A DNA stretch of 64,000 nucleotides from Lelliottia sp. JS-SCA-14 (lineage in GTDB: Bacteria > Pseudomonadota > Gammaproteobacteria > Enterobacterales > Enterobacteriaceae): the NCBI RefSeq assembly GCF_035593345.1, contig NZ_CP141606.1, forward strand, positions 1,240,001-1,304,000, written 5' to 3'. A program made the position numbers and the translations under genes. Below the pieces are notes generated by a model. It had not been told where the DNA came from, did no database searches, and worked only from the letters and a program-made list of their open reading frames with translations. How positions within the stretch are numbered: position 1 is the stretch's first letter; every line of letters starts with the position of its first letter. Of this stretch, positions 32,850-42,823 are shown one piece after another.

Positions 32850-32869
32850 ACCGCCTCCGGGCGGTTTTT
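32850..32869 (+). terminator. Terminator after the membrane-protein gene
   Basis: ACCGCC (32850-32855)/GGCGGT (32860-32865) with loop TCCG and a run of five Ts. Confidence 0.82.
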
Positions 32870-32962
32870 GTTGCCATCTCCATGGGAAGACTCATTGTAA
32901 TGGCACTATCCCCTTGCGGGGATAAATAAAAAATATCCCCGATCGCGGATAAAGAGGTGCTA

Positions 32963-33166
32963 ATGCCCGATACCTACGAAATCACGATCACTACGACATC
33001 CAAAGAAACCTTCACCGGACTGATGAAGCGCAGCCAGCCCGAAATCACTAACGGGTTCGTAGCGCTGGCGACTGATACAGGAGAGTGGCTGTACTTCGCG
33101 ACTGACGATGTGAAGCGCGTGCAGTTCACTCCGTTAGCTGATAGCGTTGAAGAAAAGGGCGAATAA
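32963..33166 (+). CDS. Small beta-rich phage protein
   Basis: 67 residues (MPDTYEITITTTSKETFTGL...). A GAGGTG site lies before ATG 32963. Probably an SH3/Sm-like small barrel (TFTGLMKRSQPEI...GEWLYFATDDVKRVQF). Function unknown. Confidence 0.6.
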   Translation: MPDTYEITITTTSKETFTGLMKRSQPEITNGFVALATDTGEWLYFATDDVKRVQFTPLADSVEEKGE

Positions 33167-33178
33167 TCGCCCTAATTG

Positions 33179-33418
33179 TTAACCGCGAGCCTCTCGACCT
33201 TCTTCGTCTTCAGGAACTCGGTATCGCCAGTATTTATCTGGCTTAACCCAAACGACATTTTCTCCACTATCAACTCGGAATTTATTGATCAACTTTGTTG
33301 ATAGCGCTTGGTTGCCATCCACATTTTCTTTCAGGTGTTGCTCATTACCACTCTTTATCAGGTAATCGACAACATCTTGCTGATAGAGGCATCCGTCGGT
33401 TGTTAATGTGGACAACAT
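33179..33418 (-). CDS. DUF6953-like protein on the opposite strand
   Basis: 79 residues as drawn (LYQQDVVDYLIKSGNEQHL...ENVVWVKPDKYWRYRVPEDE). The pattern resembles DUF6953 proteins; function unknown. The frame stays open and sensible upstream of ATG 33418 (NLNIPDVTAW before MLSTL) but offers no ATG, GTG or TTG close by, so the true start is uncertain or lost. It runs against the late operon, after the YodC-like gene. Confidence 0.5.
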   Translation of the reverse strand: MLSTLTTDGCLYQQDVVDYLIKSGNEQHLKENVDGNQALSTKLINKFRVDSGENVVWVKPDKYWRYRVPEDEEGREARG

Positions 33419-33462
33419 CCAAGCTGTAACATCGGGAATATTTAAATTAGACGCGCTTGGGT

Positions 33463-33675
33463 TTACGGCTTTGGGTTTGTGTTTGTCAAAGACTCTTCGG
33501 TAAAACGTCCTTTTTCAAGTTTTTTTCCTGCAAACCATTGGCAAGTGTAATCACCAGTAAAGGCGCCTCCAAATTTGTGTATTTCATATACTGACATCTC
33601 TGGACCGCCTGATTTCAAATACACAGAATCGCCAAGTTTGAAAAGCGCTTTTCTTTCAGTAGAAGAGTTACTCAT
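33463..33675 (-). CDS. YodC/DUF2158-like protein
   Basis: 70 residues. FKLGDSVYLKSGGPEMSVYEI and YTCQWFAGKKLEKGRFTEESL are the YodC/DUF2158 signature (a small beta protein of unknown function found on chromosomes and mobile elements). ATG 33675 is preferred as it starts just before the conserved region. With the DUF6953-like gene it forms a two-gene leftward unit just before the terminase genes. Confidence 0.75.
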   Translation of the reverse strand: MSNSSTERKALFKLGDSVYLKSGGPEMSVYEIHKFGGAFTGDYTCQWFAGKKLEKGRFTEESLTNTNPKP

Positions 33676-33702
33676 AACTGATTTCCATATTAAAGAGAAC
33701 AT

Positions 33703-34245
33703 ATGGCACTCACCGACAAACAAGAAATGTTCTGTCGCGAGTACCTCATCGATTTAAACGCCACGCAAGCGGCTATTCGGGCGGGGTACAGCGCAAAGAC
33801 AGCTAACCGTACCGCGTCCGAAAACCTGTCAAAACCTGACGTGCAATCCAGAATTGCCGAACTTAAAGCGCAACGCAATGATCTGGTTGGCATAAATGCG
33901 ACATACGTCCTGAATCGTCTCGTTGAGATAGACCAGATGGACGTGCTCGACATCCTGCTTGCTAACGGCGAGCTAAAGCCGATTAAAGACTGGCCCAAGG
34001 TCTGGCGCACAACTCTATCCGGGATGGATGTAACTGAGGTGGCGGGGGATGCTGCCGGACTTCTGAAGAAAATTAAATGGCCTGACAAGGTGAAGAACCT
34101 TGAGCTACTCGGCAAGCACGTAACTGTTCAGGCTTTCAAAGAGAACATTAAAACCGAAGTAACTGGTGCTAACGGCGGACCAATTGTTACCGCTGAAATG
34201 AGCGCCGAAGAGGCAGCTGAGAAATACAAAGACCTGATGGGCTAA
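33703..34245 (+). CDS. Terminase small subunit
   Basis: 180 residues. Terminase_2-type N-terminus: LTDKQEMFCREYLIDLNATQAAIRAGY with DNA-binding helices, then an oligomerisation part (TYVLNRLVEIDQMDVLDIL). It recognises the packaging site and regulates the large subunit. Confidence 0.92.
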   Translation: MALTDKQEMFCREYLIDLNATQAAIRAGYSAKTANRTASENLSKPDVQSRIAELKAQRNDLVGINATYVLNRLVEIDQMDVLDILLANGELKPIKDWPKVWRTTLSGMDVTEVAGDAAGLLKKIKWPDKVKNLELLGKHVTVQAFKENIKTEVTGANGGPIVTAEMSAEEAAEKYKDLMG

Positions 34246-34248
34246 ATT

Positions 34249-35856
34249 ATGCCAATACCTTTCCCGTTTGACTTCCGAAACCCGGATTATGTTCAGGTGT
34301 TCGAGTGGAGGCAGGAGAGGATCCTTCGCATTCGTAACAACCCAGATTCAGTATCAATACTGTCGGCATTCTACAAAGATAATCCCGCTCAATTCATAAT
34401 TGATTGGGGCATGACATATGACCCGCGAAATCCTGAGAGGGGGCTGCCGTCATACATACCATTTCTTTTATTCCCTCGCCAAGAAGAGTGGATGGAATGG
34501 TTTATGGATCGGTGGAAATCGCAGCAGCCCGGAATCACTGAAAAGACGCGTGATATGGGCATGAGTTGGTTGACAGTCGCGCTAGCATGCACTGTATGCA
34601 ACTTCAACAAGGGCATCAGCGTTGGAATAGGCAGCCGAAAAGAGGAATACGTCGATAAGATTGGCGTTCCTAAGTCTCTTCTCGAAAAAGCGCGCATGTT
34701 CATGTCGTTGCTGCCAGCCGAGTTCCGCAATGGATGGAGCAGGGATAAGGACGCTCCGCACATGCGCATCAAGTTCCCGAGAACAAACTCCATCATCTCA
34801 GGTGAGTGTGGTGATGGCATAGGACGTGGTGACCGTGCCAGTTTCTATATTGTGGATGAGGCAGCATTCCTTGAGCGGCCAACATTGGTTGACGCATCGC
34901 TTTCTGCAACAACGAACTGCCGTCAGGATATTTCCACACCTAACGGAAACGCTAACAGCTTCGCTATCCGTCGCCATGGCGGGAAGATACCGGTATTTAC
35001 ATTCCACTGGCGGGACGACCCGCGCAAAGATCAGGCGTGGTATGACAAGCAGGTTGAGTTGCTTGACCCGGTTACTGTCGCTCAGGAAATCGATATCGAC
35101 TACAACGCATCTGTTGAAGGGGTGATCATCCCATCAGCATGGGTGCAGGCGGCTATAGACGCACATATAAAACTTGGTATTGAGCCATCTGGATCTCGTA
35201 AAGGTGCTCTAGATGTGGCTGATGAAGGCATAGATAAAAATGCCTTTGCATCAGGACATGGCATCATGATTGATGTTTGTGAAGAGTGGAGCGGTAAAGG
35301 GTCGGATATCTTCCAGACCGTTGTGAAGGCAACCAATCTGGCTGATGAGAATGGTTGTAGCGATGTTTTGTATGACGCAGACGGAATTGGCGCTGGGTGT
35401 CGCGGCGATTCGAAGCAGGTCAATGATGAGCGCAAAAAGTCCGGCAAGAAGGCGGTAACGTTCAGCGCCTACAAAGGTAGCGCGGGTGTATTAAACCCTG
35501 ACAAGGTGCTGATGAAGGACGCTAACGGAAGGAATATCACCAATAAAGACTTCTTCTACAACTTCAAAGCTCAATCGTGGTGGCACCTCAGGACGTTATT
35601 CCTTAACACGTACCGCGCGGTTAACGGAATGAAATACGACAAAGACGAGATAATTTCTTTATCGTCAAAAATGGCGGCGTTGCCAAGGCTAACATCAGAG
35701 CTAAGTCAGCCAACATACAGCAAGAATTCAACCGGCAAAATCCTCGTCGACAAGAAACCAGATGGCGCACTTTCACCAAACTGCGCGGATAGCCTGGTGA
35801 TTCTGAAATCGCCGGAGAGGAAGCCATTCCATATCCCTGACGAGATACTTCAATGA
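34249..35856 (+). CDS. Terminase large subunit
   Basis: 535 residues. ATPase domain with a Walker A-like KTRDMGMSW (~99-107) and Walker [10 protein letters not shown] (~198-206); C-terminal RNaseH-like nuclease with acidic residues in LDVADEG (~321), YDADGIGAG (~374) and NCADS (~510). It pumps DNA into the prohead and cuts concatemers. Starts three bases after the small subunit. Confidence 0.92.
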   Translation: MPIPFPFDFRNPDYVQVFEWRQERILRIRNNPDSVSILSAFYKDNPAQFIIDWGMTYDPRNPERGLPSYIPFLLFPRQEEWMEWFMDRWKSQQPGITEKTRDMGMSWLTVALACTVCNFNKGISVGIGSRKEEYVDKIGVPKSLLEKARMFMSLLPAEFRNGWSRDKDAPHMRIKFPRTNSIISGECGDGIGRGDRASFYIVDEAAFLERPTLVDASLSATTNCRQDISTPNGNANSFAIRRHGGKIPVFTFHWRDDPRKDQAWYDKQVELLDPVTVAQEIDIDYNASVEGVIIPSAWVQAAIDAHIKLGIEPSGSRKGALDVADEGIDKNAFASGHGIMIDVCEEWSGKGSDIFQTVVKATNLADENGCSDVLYDADGIGAGCRGDSKQVNDERKKSGKKAVTFSAYKGSAGVLNPDKVLMKDANGRNITNKDFFYNFKAQSWWHLRTLFLNTYRAVNGMKYDKDEIISLSSKMAALPRLTSELSQPTYSKNSTGKILVDKKPDGALSPNCADSLVILKSPERKPFHIPDEILQ

Positions 35857-37325
35857 CAAGACGTAAAGCCGCACAGGCAACTCGCCGGGAAGTGGCAAAA
35901 ATCACACAGGCGCACCTCGATAATGCGTCTGGAGCAAATGACGAGAAGCCGTTCGCTGAATTTAAACGATATGAACCGCTGGCAGGGGTAATCCCAGAGG
36001 TGAAGAAAGAAGCCACTCTTGCGATGGATGCAACGCCGTACGATGTGCTTAACAGCATGTCTATCGGCACAGAGTATTCAGGCTTCCGTGGTTACCCAAT
36101 TCTTGCCGCCATGTCTCAGCAAGTCGAGTATGCGAATATGCATACCGTCATGGCTGACGAGATGACGCGTAACTGGATTGAGGTTAAAAGCCGCAAAGAT
36201 GGCGATCCTGATATCGACCCGATGGAGCAGGCGCTCGTTAAGTTCGACGTGAAGCGTTTAATCCATGAGGCCGTGAAGCAGGACTCCATGTTTGGCGTAG
36301 CGCACATCTACGTTGACACTGACGCTGATGAGAAAGAGCTTGAAAAGCCTCTCTTCCTCGACCCGCGCAAGATTCCAAAGGGATCGCTGAAAGGCCTGCG
36401 CTGCGTTGACCCTACCTGGATTTACCCGGCGATGTATAACACGCGCTGGCCGCTGGCTGATAACTACTACAAGCCAATGGCATGGTTTGTTATGGGGCAA
36501 ACGGTTCACGAGTCGCGCTTCATCGACATCATCAGCCGACCGGTGCCGGACATCCTCAAACCTTCGTATTCGTTCGGCGGACTGTCACTGACGCAGTTGA
36601 TGGAGGATTACGTCACAGACTGGCGCGATGCCAAGAAGAACGTCATCAAGATTCTCCGCACGCTGCGCATGAGAGCACTGAAAACAGATATGGATGCTCG
36701 CCTGGAAGTGCCTGGGCAATTCGACAAGCGTATTCAGATGTTCACGAAGTATCAGGACAACTTCGGCATCTGGGCATTAGACATGAGCGAGGATCTGCTT
36801 CACATGCAAACCTCTCTCAGTGAGCTATCAAACTTGCTGTCGAACTATCAGGACCAGATGTGTATCCCGGCTCGTATCACCAACCTGAAGCTCCTTGGTA
36901 ACGCTCCCGCGGGACTTAACGCATCAGGCGACTCAGAGCTTGAGACATGGCACGAAACCATCTCAGGGATGCAGGAGCGCGATATCCGACGCGCCCTGGA
37001 AAACATCTTCAAGATTATCCAACTCTCCGAGTTTGGCGAAATCAAAGAGGATATCTATTTCGAGTTCCGTCCACTGGATGAGCTGAGCGAGAAAGAAAAA
37101 GCTGAGATTGCCAAGCTGAAGGTCGAAACGGTCGCTACAGCTTCTGACTCGCAACTGGTCGATTCTGAAGAGGCTCGTGATGCGCTGAAATGCATTGAAG
37201 GCGCTGGCTTCGAAAATCTGGATGGTGATTATGAACCGGAAGAAGACGAAGAGTCTGAGGCCAGTGAACTACAACGCGGGAAACATCAGGTGGTACCAGA
37301 GAGAGCTTCTCAGAACGATTCGTGA
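35853..37325 (+). CDS. Portal protein (DUF1073 / phage_portal_3)
   Basis: 490 residues. Family blocks [41 protein letters not shown] and [15 protein letters not shown] C-terminal region. It forms the dodecameric gate for DNA and the tail attachment site. Acidic C-terminus ([13 protein letters not shown]). This Pfam family also supplies the name anti-CBASS Acb1 in some databases; a portal role is favoured by length and position between terminase and head genes. Confidence 0.88.
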   Translation: MTRRKAAQATRREVAKITQAHLDNASGANDEKPFAEFKRYEPLAGVIPEVKKEATLAMDATPYDVLNSMSIGTEYSGFRGYPILAAMSQQVEYANMHTVMADEMTRNWIEVKSRKDGDPDIDPMEQALVKFDVKRLIHEAVKQDSMFGVAHIYVDTDADEKELEKPLFLDPRKIPKGSLKGLRCVDPTWIYPAMYNTRWPLADNYYKPMAWFVMGQTVHESRFIDIISRPVPDILKPSYSFGGLSLTQLMEDYVTDWRDAKKNVIKILRTLRMRALKTDMDARLEVPGQFDKRIQMFTKYQDNFGIWALDMSEDLLHMQTSLSELSNLLSNYQDQMCIPARITNLKLLGNAPAGLNASGDSELETWHETISGMQERDIRRALENIFKIIQLSEFGEIKEDIYFEFRPLDELSEKEKAEIAKLKVETVATASDSQLVDSEEARDALKCIEGAGFENLDGDYEPEEDEESEASELQRGKHQVVPERASQNDS

Positions 37326-38034
37326 AATGAACGACGACGTTAAGGCAGAGATAGTCACCATCATGCGAGATAACCCTCTGGCGATGGATATGGCGATGGA
37401 TGCTAACCCGGTTGACCTGGTGAAGCGCGCCATATCCTCACTGGCGAAGAAGTGGATAGACAACTTCATCAGCAAGGCGATTCCGGTTTCCGATGAGGTT
37501 GCCGATAAAACACTTGAGGCTGTCGACCGTGGCATTCTCGCATCTGCCCGCAAAGATTCCCTGGCTATTAACCTGCAATGGACTGACGCCATGCTACAAA
37601 AGCGTGACGCCATCATTGCTGAAAACGTGTCGCTGATACGCTCGATACCGGAGAAATACTTCACCGAAGTGGAGTCGATGGTGTTCCGGTCTATCGCGAA
37701 GGGTGGCGATCGCAAGCAACTGGCTGATGAGATTGAGCGTGAGTTTGGCAAGCGTCATGGCATAACCAGACGTCGCGCTGAGTTCATAGCTCGTGATCAG
37801 GTGCGTAAGGCTACCAGTGCGCTATCAAACGCACGTCAGCAGGCCGCAGGAATCAAGAAAGGCATTTGGTTGCATAGTGGTGGTGGTAATCAACCGCGAC
37901 ACAAGCATGTGAAGGCTAACGGCAAAGAGTTCGACCTCGATAAGGGGCTGCCGATTGGCGACAAAGCCCAGTATGTGCTGCCGGGTGAGGAGCCTAACTG
38001 CGGTTGCACGTGGAAGCCGGTTCTCCCGTTTTAA
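37231..38034 (+). CDS. Head morphogenesis protein (SPP1 gp7 / Mu gpF type)
   Basis: 267 residues. The C-terminal gp7 domain has ITRRRAEFIARDQVRKATSAL and KHVKANGKEFDLDKG...PGEEPNCGCTWKP. A minor capsid protein likely injected or bound near the portal. ATG 37231 gives [18 protein letters not shown], which looks like true family sequence, though it overlaps the portal gene by 95 bases; ATG 37327 is the next option. Confidence 0.85.
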   Translation: MNRKKTKSLRPVNYNAGNIRWYQRELLRTIREMNDDVKAEIVTIMRDNPLAMDMAMDANPVDLVKRAISSLAKKWIDNFISKAIPVSDEVADKTLEAVDRGILASARKDSLAINLQWTDAMLQKRDAIIAENVSLIRSIPEKYFTEVESMVFRSIAKGGDRKQLADEIEREFGKRHGITRRRAEFIARDQVRKATSALSNARQQAAGIKKGIWLHSGGGNQPRHKHVKANGKEFDLDKGLPIGDKAQYVLPGEEPNCGCTWKPVLPF

Positions 38035-38050
38035 TCCGGAACAAATCAAC

Positions 38051-38074
38051 AAGGTCACTTCGGTGGCCTTTTTT
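38051..38074 (+). terminator. Terminator inside the head operon
   Basis: AAGGTCAC (38051-38058)/GTGGCCTT (38063-38070), loop TTCG, then a T run. It separates the gp7-type gene from the ADP-ribosyltransferase/protease gene. Q-modified polymerase should pass. Confidence 0.82.
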
Positions 38075-38097
38075 ATTGCCTGAAGAAAGGTAATCCA

Positions 38098-39969
38098 ATG
38101 CCAGTACATCAAAAAGACGGCAAGTGGTATTGGGGTTCGAAAGGGCCATTCGATACACAGGAAAAAGCCGAAGAAGTAGAGCGAGCGGCATACGCGAACG
38201 GCTACGCAGGAGATGAGGCTGAAACATACACTCTCGCCAATGATGCAGATGAAAAAGATAAATGGATAACCATTAACGGCTCGCACGTAAAAGTTAATGG
38301 CAACGGTGATGTGGTTGCCGGTGCGGAAGGGAAAATCAAAAATGTATCTGCGAGTAAAGGCTCTGGTGGCGCAAAGCTCTCATCCAACGAAAAAACAGCC
38401 ATTTCAAGTTACTCAGGGGACAACTTCCTCAAGCTAAATTCTGAACTAAGAAACGGAAACACATCCGATCCTGATATCTCACGTATTGACTCAGCAGTCT
38501 CAAAGGGGCAACTCAGCGGAGAAACTCTATACCGAGGAATCAGCAGAGAGGATGCAAAAAAACTATTCCCCAATGGTGAGATTAAAAAGGGAATGGTTGT
38601 TTCCGATAAGGCGTTTCTATCCACCTCAAAGGAAAAGAAAATCGCCGGGATGTTCAGCATTGGCGGTGTGATGCTTGAGATTGATGCTGAAGATGGGGCC
38701 ACTGGTCTTGATGTAACTGGTATGTCCAGCAATAAACATGAGAGTGAAACTCTTCTCCCAAGGAATGCGAAGCTCGAAGTCTCAAGTATTCACCCTCCCA
38801 AGCAACCAGGTCAGCCAGTGGTTGTAAAAATGAAATATTCAAAACACGAGCCAGATATGGCAAGGGACTCTGCATTAGCATTCGACAGGGCGAGCGTGCG
38901 CACCTATGACGCTGACGGGAAGCTTCATGTTGAGCTAACCCCAATCAGTAAGGCCAATATCTGCGTCTACTACGGGCGTGAAATTCCAGGATGGGAAGAG
39001 TTAGGGTTAATCCCTGATAAAGCATATCGCCTCCTTCGCGACCCTGAAGAGCTGCGCAAAGCAGCACACACATTCAACAACCAGCCGCTGCTGAACACGC
39101 ACATCGCCGTGTCAGTGCTTGACCCTCCGAAAGAGGCAATCATCGGATCAACCGGTGAGAGCGCCGAATTCGACGGCACCTACCTGAAAAACTCTCTCGT
39201 CATCTGGGATGTGAATTCCATCATCGGCGTGGAGAACAAACAGCAACGGGAAATTTCATCTTCATACCGCTACCGGCTCGATATGACCCCGGGCGAGTAC
39301 GAGGGAGAGGCATACGATGGCGTCATGCGTGACATCGTTTGTAACCACGTGGCAATCGTGCCATCAGGCCGGGCAGGCCCGGATGTATTTGTATACGACT
39401 CACAACCGACAGGACTCAAACTGATGTCAAAAATCAAATCACTCATGACCTTCATTCGGCCACTGCTGGCTAATGATGAAAAGGCCGAAGAGGTAGAAAA
39501 GAAAGTCGAAGAAATCATCAAAGATGAAGACAACGACAAAAAGAAAACCGCTGATGACGAAATGACCGAGGAAGAGAAGAAAAAGCTCGCCGAGGACGAA
39601 GAAGCGGAGAAGGCCAAAAAACTGGCTGAAGACGAGGCCGAAAAAGAAAAAGAGAAAGAAAAAATGGCAAACGACAGCAAGCTCGCGATGGATGCCGCGG
39701 TTAAATCCGTTGAGCAGCGCTTTATCGATCTGCGCAAAGCTGAGCGTGATGTGCGTCCGGTTGTAGGCGAACTGGCCTGCGACAGTGCTGAAGATGTTTA
39801 TCGCACCGCACTCAAACAACTGGGCTGCGATGAGCACGCGTCAATCCCTGCTTCCGCGCTGAGTTCAGTATTCAAAGCCTATGCGCGTCAGCCTTCAATG
39901 GCTCAGGACTCGGTGACTATCACCCCGTCGTCTCGCGATAACGTCAAAAACTACTTCGAGGGCAAATAA
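38098..39969 (+). CDS. DUF2213 capsid maturation protease/scaffold with an inserted ADP-ribosyltransferase-like domain
   Basis: 623 residues in four parts. (1) ~1-45: a [13 protein letters not shown] segment known at the start of DUF2213 proteins. (2) ~90-250: a domain with the mono-ADP-ribosyltransferase R-S-E layout: R146 in LYRGIS, S175-T176-S177 in [10 protein letters not shown], and E215-x-E217 in ESETLLPRN followed by a beta strand. (3) ~256-445: the DUF2213 protease ([49 protein letters not shown]). (4) ~450-545: a Glu/Lys-rich scaffold-like helix and a C-terminal helical end. ExE suggests arginine- or guanine-type modification. The ART would be made inside the prohead and possibly freed by proteolysis and injected, by analogy with T4 Alt. 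The fusion and motifs are seen; activity is inferred. Confidence 0.82.
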   Translation: MPVHQKDGKWYWGSKGPFDTQEKAEEVERAAYANGYAGDEAETYTLANDADEKDKWITINGSHVKVNGNGDVVAGAEGKIKNVSASKGSGGAKLSSNEKTAISSYSGDNFLKLNSELRNGNTSDPDISRIDSAVSKGQLSGETLYRGISREDAKKLFPNGEIKKGMVVSDKAFLSTSKEKKIAGMFSIGGVMLEIDAEDGATGLDVTGMSSNKHESETLLPRNAKLEVSSIHPPKQPGQPVVVKMKYSKHEPDMARDSALAFDRASVRTYDADGKLHVELTPISKANICVYYGREIPGWEELGLIPDKAYRLLRDPEELRKAAHTFNNQPLLNTHIAVSVLDPPKEAIIGSTGESAEFDGTYLKNSLVIWDVNSIIGVENKQQREISSSYRYRLDMTPGEYEGEAYDGVMRDIVCNHVAIVPSGRAGPDVFVYDSQPTGLKLMSKIKSLMTFIRPLLANDEKAEEVEKKVEEIIKDEDNDKKKTADDEMTEEEKKKLAEDEEAEKAKKLAEDEAEKEKEKEKMANDSKLAMDAAVKSVEQRFIDLRKAERDVRPVVGELACDSAEDVYRTALKQLGCDEHASIPASALSSVFKAYARQPSMAQDSVTITPSSRDNVKNYFEGK

Positions 39970-39971
39970 CA

Positions 39972-40460
39972 ATGGCTTTCCAGACAAGCGTATCTGTTTA
40001 CTCTGGCGTTGGTCAGGCTGGTCAGCCTGCGTCTAACAGCCCAATCATTGCTGCTGCTGGCGGCCCCGGCGCGTATCAAGCTGGCGCAAGCGGTCTGGTC
40101 ATGGCGCGGTTCGCATGGCGTGACGGCACCAATCCACTTCTGCTGAACAACACCGGTACCGGCAAGCCAGTTGGCTTCGTCTACAACAACGCAAATGCGA
40201 CGATCACCTATCTGCAGAGTTCCAGCATGACTATCCCTGCTGGTCGCGAAGCATCTCCGGTGGTTGGTGGTGATTTCTGGGCTCTGTCTGCTACCGACGC
40301 GACTGTGGGCCAGAAAGTGTTTGCGGTACTGGCTGACGGCACCCTGAAGACCGGCGCAGCTGGCGCAACCATCTCCGGTGCAGTTGAAACCGACTGGTAT
40401 GTGGCTAGCCCTGCAACAACCGGCAACCTGTTAATCATCTCTACCTGGAGCAAAGCATAA
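39972..40460 (+). CDS. Capsid decoration / structural cement protein
   Basis: 162 residues, beta-rich, Ala/Gly-rich (GPGAYQAGASGLVMARFAWR). Position between protease/scaffold and major capsid, and resemblance to Gp24-type cement proteins, point to capsid decoration. Overlaps the major capsid start by one base. Confidence 0.72.
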   Translation: MAFQTSVSVYSGVGQAGQPASNSPIIAAAGGPGAYQAGASGLVMARFAWRDGTNPLLLNNTGTGKPVGFVYNNANATITYLQSSSMTIPAGREASPVVGGDFWALSATDATVGQKVFAVLADGTLKTGAAGATISGAVETDWYVASPATTGNLLIISTWSKA

Positions 40461-41485
40461 TGCCTCAACTGACTCAGGCTGATTTCGCTGCCTTTAAAGC
40501 GGAAGCCGAATCTCGCGGCATTTTCCTGCCGCCTTCGGTGACTAAGTTTGCAATGGATGCCGACCCTCAGCCGGGTCTTGGCGCAAACGGTGGTATTCCT
40601 GCTGTGGTTTCAACCTTCATCGACCCTGAAATCGTTCGCACCATCTTCGCTAAGCAGAAAGCGACCGAGATTCTGGGCGAGAAGAAAAAAGGCTCATGGG
40701 CGCAGGACACCATGATGATCCAGCGCGTTGAGCAATCCGGTGACGTTGTGGCGTATGACGACTACAGCGAGCAGGGAGCTAACCAGGTAACTTCCCGTTG
40801 GGAAAACCGTCAGGTGTTCCGCTACCAGACCATGGTTACCTATGGCGAGCTGGAGCAGGAGCGTTATGGCCTGGCTATGCTGCCATACGTCGCAGAGAAA
40901 CAGCGTGCTGCAGCGTGGACTCTGAACCAGGCGCAGAACAAGTTCTACTTCTACGGCGTTTCTGGTCTGCTGAACTACGGCATCCTGAACGACCCATCAC
41001 TGCCGACTCCGATCACCCCGGCAACTGTTGGCGGCGTGACCCTGTGGAAAGATAAGCAGGTTATCGACATCTACAACGATATCCTGGCGCTGTACAACGA
41101 CCTGATTACCCGCACCAATGGCGCGGTAGGCGATGGCGTTGACATGGCCTCTCCTCTGGTTCTGGCTATGTCTCCAACCGCATCAGTTTGGTTCAAAAAA
41201 TCAAACGAAATCTTCGGTAACTCCGTCGAGAAGATGGTTAAAGAAACCTTCACCAATATCCGCATCGAAGTCGCTCCTCAGTACAGCACTGTTGGTGGTG
41301 AACTGGTGCAGATGTTTGTCGAAACCGCTCAGGGCCAGAATGCGGGGTACTGCGCATACAGTGAGAAACTGCGCGCTCATCCAGTCATCACCATGACCTC
41401 CAGCTGGAAGCAGAAACACTCCGGCACCACCTACGGCGCGGTAATTACTCAGCCGTTCCTGTTCGCTCAGATGTTGGGTGTTTAA
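40460..41485 (+). CDS. Major capsid protein (DUF2184)
   Basis: 341 residues. DUF2184 blocks: FIDPEIVRTIFAKQKATEIL, YDDYSEQGANQVTSRWENRQ, GLLNYGILNDPSLP, KQKHSGTTYGAVITQPF. HK97-fold shell protein; the ~25 N-terminal residues may be trimmed by the protease. Confidence 0.92.
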   Translation: MPQLTQADFAAFKAEAESRGIFLPPSVTKFAMDADPQPGLGANGGIPAVVSTFIDPEIVRTIFAKQKATEILGEKKKGSWAQDTMMIQRVEQSGDVVAYDDYSEQGANQVTSRWENRQVFRYQTMVTYGELEQERYGLAMLPYVAEKQRAAAWTLNQAQNKFYFYGVSGLLNYGILNDPSLPTPITPATVGGVTLWKDKQVIDIYNDILALYNDLITRTNGAVGDGVDMASPLVLAMSPTASVWFKKSNEIFGNSVEKMVKETFTNIRIEVAPQYSTVGGELVQMFVETAQGQNAGYCAYSEKLRAHPVITMTSSWKQKHSGTTYGAVITQPFLFAQMLGV

Positions 41486-41535
41486 TTCAACGGGCTCGTA
41501 ACTGGGCCCGAAATAAATATTTTGGAGATTCAAGA

Positions 41536-41976
41536 ATGGCAGATGAAAAAGTTCTCACTGAGCAGCAGGTTGAGGCGCAGGTGCAGCAGAGCGAAGATAA
41601 AGAACAGAAAAACGAGTCAGCCGGCAGCAAAAACAAAAAGAATACAAAGGCTGGCAAGTCTGACTCCTATGTCATTGGGTGTAAGTTGCCTTGCGGTCTT
41701 AAGATCGGGCATGGCCCAGCTGCAGTAACCCTGAAAGGCGCAAACGACTCGATGCTTATTAATGGGTTTGGTATTACACAAAATGTCCCGGCTGATGTGT
41801 GGGAAGAATTTGAGAAAAATCACAAATCCTCTCCTCTCTTCCAGAACGGGATCATCTTCGCTGTAACTGATATGGAGTCAGTCGAAGACGCATCTCTTGA
41901 GCGCTCTCGCCAGAAAACCGGGTTTGAGCAAGTCAACGCCAAAGACGCAGGCGTAGAGGAAGACAAAGAGGAATAA
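41536..41976 (+). CDS. Head protein of unknown function
   Basis: 146 residues. A charged, disordered N-terminus (~40 residues), a middle SYVIGCKLPCGLKIGHGPAAV and VPADVWEEFEKNHKSSPL, and an acidic tail. Located between capsid and adaptor genes; a head-associated or decoration role is likely. Confidence 0.65.
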   Translation: MADEKVLTEQQVEAQVQQSEDKEQKNESAGSKNKKNTKAGKSDSYVIGCKLPCGLKIGHGPAAVTLKGANDSMLINGFGITQNVPADVWEEFEKNHKSSPLFQNGIIFAVTDMESVEDASLERSRQKTGFEQVNAKDAGVEEDKEE

Positions 41977-41979
41977 GCC

Positions 41980-42384
41980 ATGGCTGTCGTGACTCTGGAT
42001 ATTGCCAGTTTCCGCGCCATGTACCCTGAATTTTCCAATGTTCCAGATGCAATCCTTCCATTCCTGTTTGACCAGTCCACTGACTATCTGAATAACACCG
42101 ATTACTCACTCGTCGATGACGTCGTGAAGCGAGAGCGTTTGCTCTACATGCTCATGGCGCACCTGGCGTATGTGCGTTACGGCGACAATCGGGGTCGTGG
42201 TGGCTCAGGAATGGTTGGGCGCATTGCATCAGCTACAGAGGGTAGTGTGTCAGTTTCATCTGACCTCGGCCCTATTGAGTTCAGGTATGCGTGGTATACG
42301 CAGAGCCCATATGGCATGGACTTCTGGCAGGCGACGAAAGTCTACCGGATGGCAAATTACTATCCTGGAGCCAACTATGTCTGA
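41980..42384 (+). CDS. Head-tail adaptor (DUF4054)
   Basis: 134 residues: SFRAMYPEFSNVPDAILPFL, RLLYMLMAHLAYVRYGDNRG and ATKVYRMANYYPG are typical of DUF4054 adaptors that bind below the portal. Confidence 0.82.
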   Translation: MAVVTLDIASFRAMYPEFSNVPDAILPFLFDQSTDYLNNTDYSLVDDVVKRERLLYMLMAHLAYVRYGDNRGRGGSGMVGRIASATEGSVSVSSDLGPIEFRYAWYTQSPYGMDFWQATKVYRMANYYPGANYV

Positions 42385-42823
42385 CGGCCTCGATAAGTAC
42401 CTGGAAGAAATGGCAGAAAAGCTCAATGCAACAGAGGTGAGAGCCGGTTTTCTCGGCGGGTCAACTTATCCAGACGGAACGAGTGTGGCGATGGTAGCCA
42501 CCCGTAACGAATACGGAGATCCGGGGAATAATCAGCCACCTCGTCCGTTCTTCCGCAATGCGATTGCAGAAAAGCAGGGTGAGTGGAAGAAGACGATTGA
42601 GCGCGGCCTTGCCTCAGGGCTCGATTCCAGAACGGTACTTGAGGTCGTCGGCGCGCAGATCAAGGGTGACGTTCAGGAGTCGATCGCCATGCTCATTGAG
42701 CCCCCGCTCTCCGAGGTCACGCTTAAGCGACGCAAAAACAGGAAAGTAATGCCCAACCAGTCGGATAAGCCTCTCGTCGACACCAGGGTGATGATTGGCG
42801 ATGTTAACTATGAGGTCACCTGA
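42377..42823 (+). CDS. Head completion / HK97 gp10-like protein
   Basis: 148 residues from ATG 42377 (MSDGLDKYLEEMAEKLNATE...). NEYGDPGNNQPPRPFFRNAI and PLSEVTLKRRKNR...DTRVMIGDVNYEV are motifs of virion-morphogenesis neck proteins. Overlaps the adaptor end by eight bases. Confidence 0.78.
   Translation: MSDGLDKYLEEMAEKLNATEVRAGFLGGSTYPDGTSVAMVATRNEYGDPGNNQPPRPFFRNAIAEKQGEWKKTIERGLASGLDSRTVLEVVGAQIKGDVQESIAMLIEPPLSEVTLKRRKNRKVMPNQSDKPLVDTRVMIGDVNYEVT

Noticed and set aside
35853..37325. Anti-CBASS (Acb1) function for the DUF1073 gene
   Set aside because: The label comes from family naming. Length, position between terminase and head genes and overall pattern indicate a portal; no Acb1-type catalytic His pair was identified.
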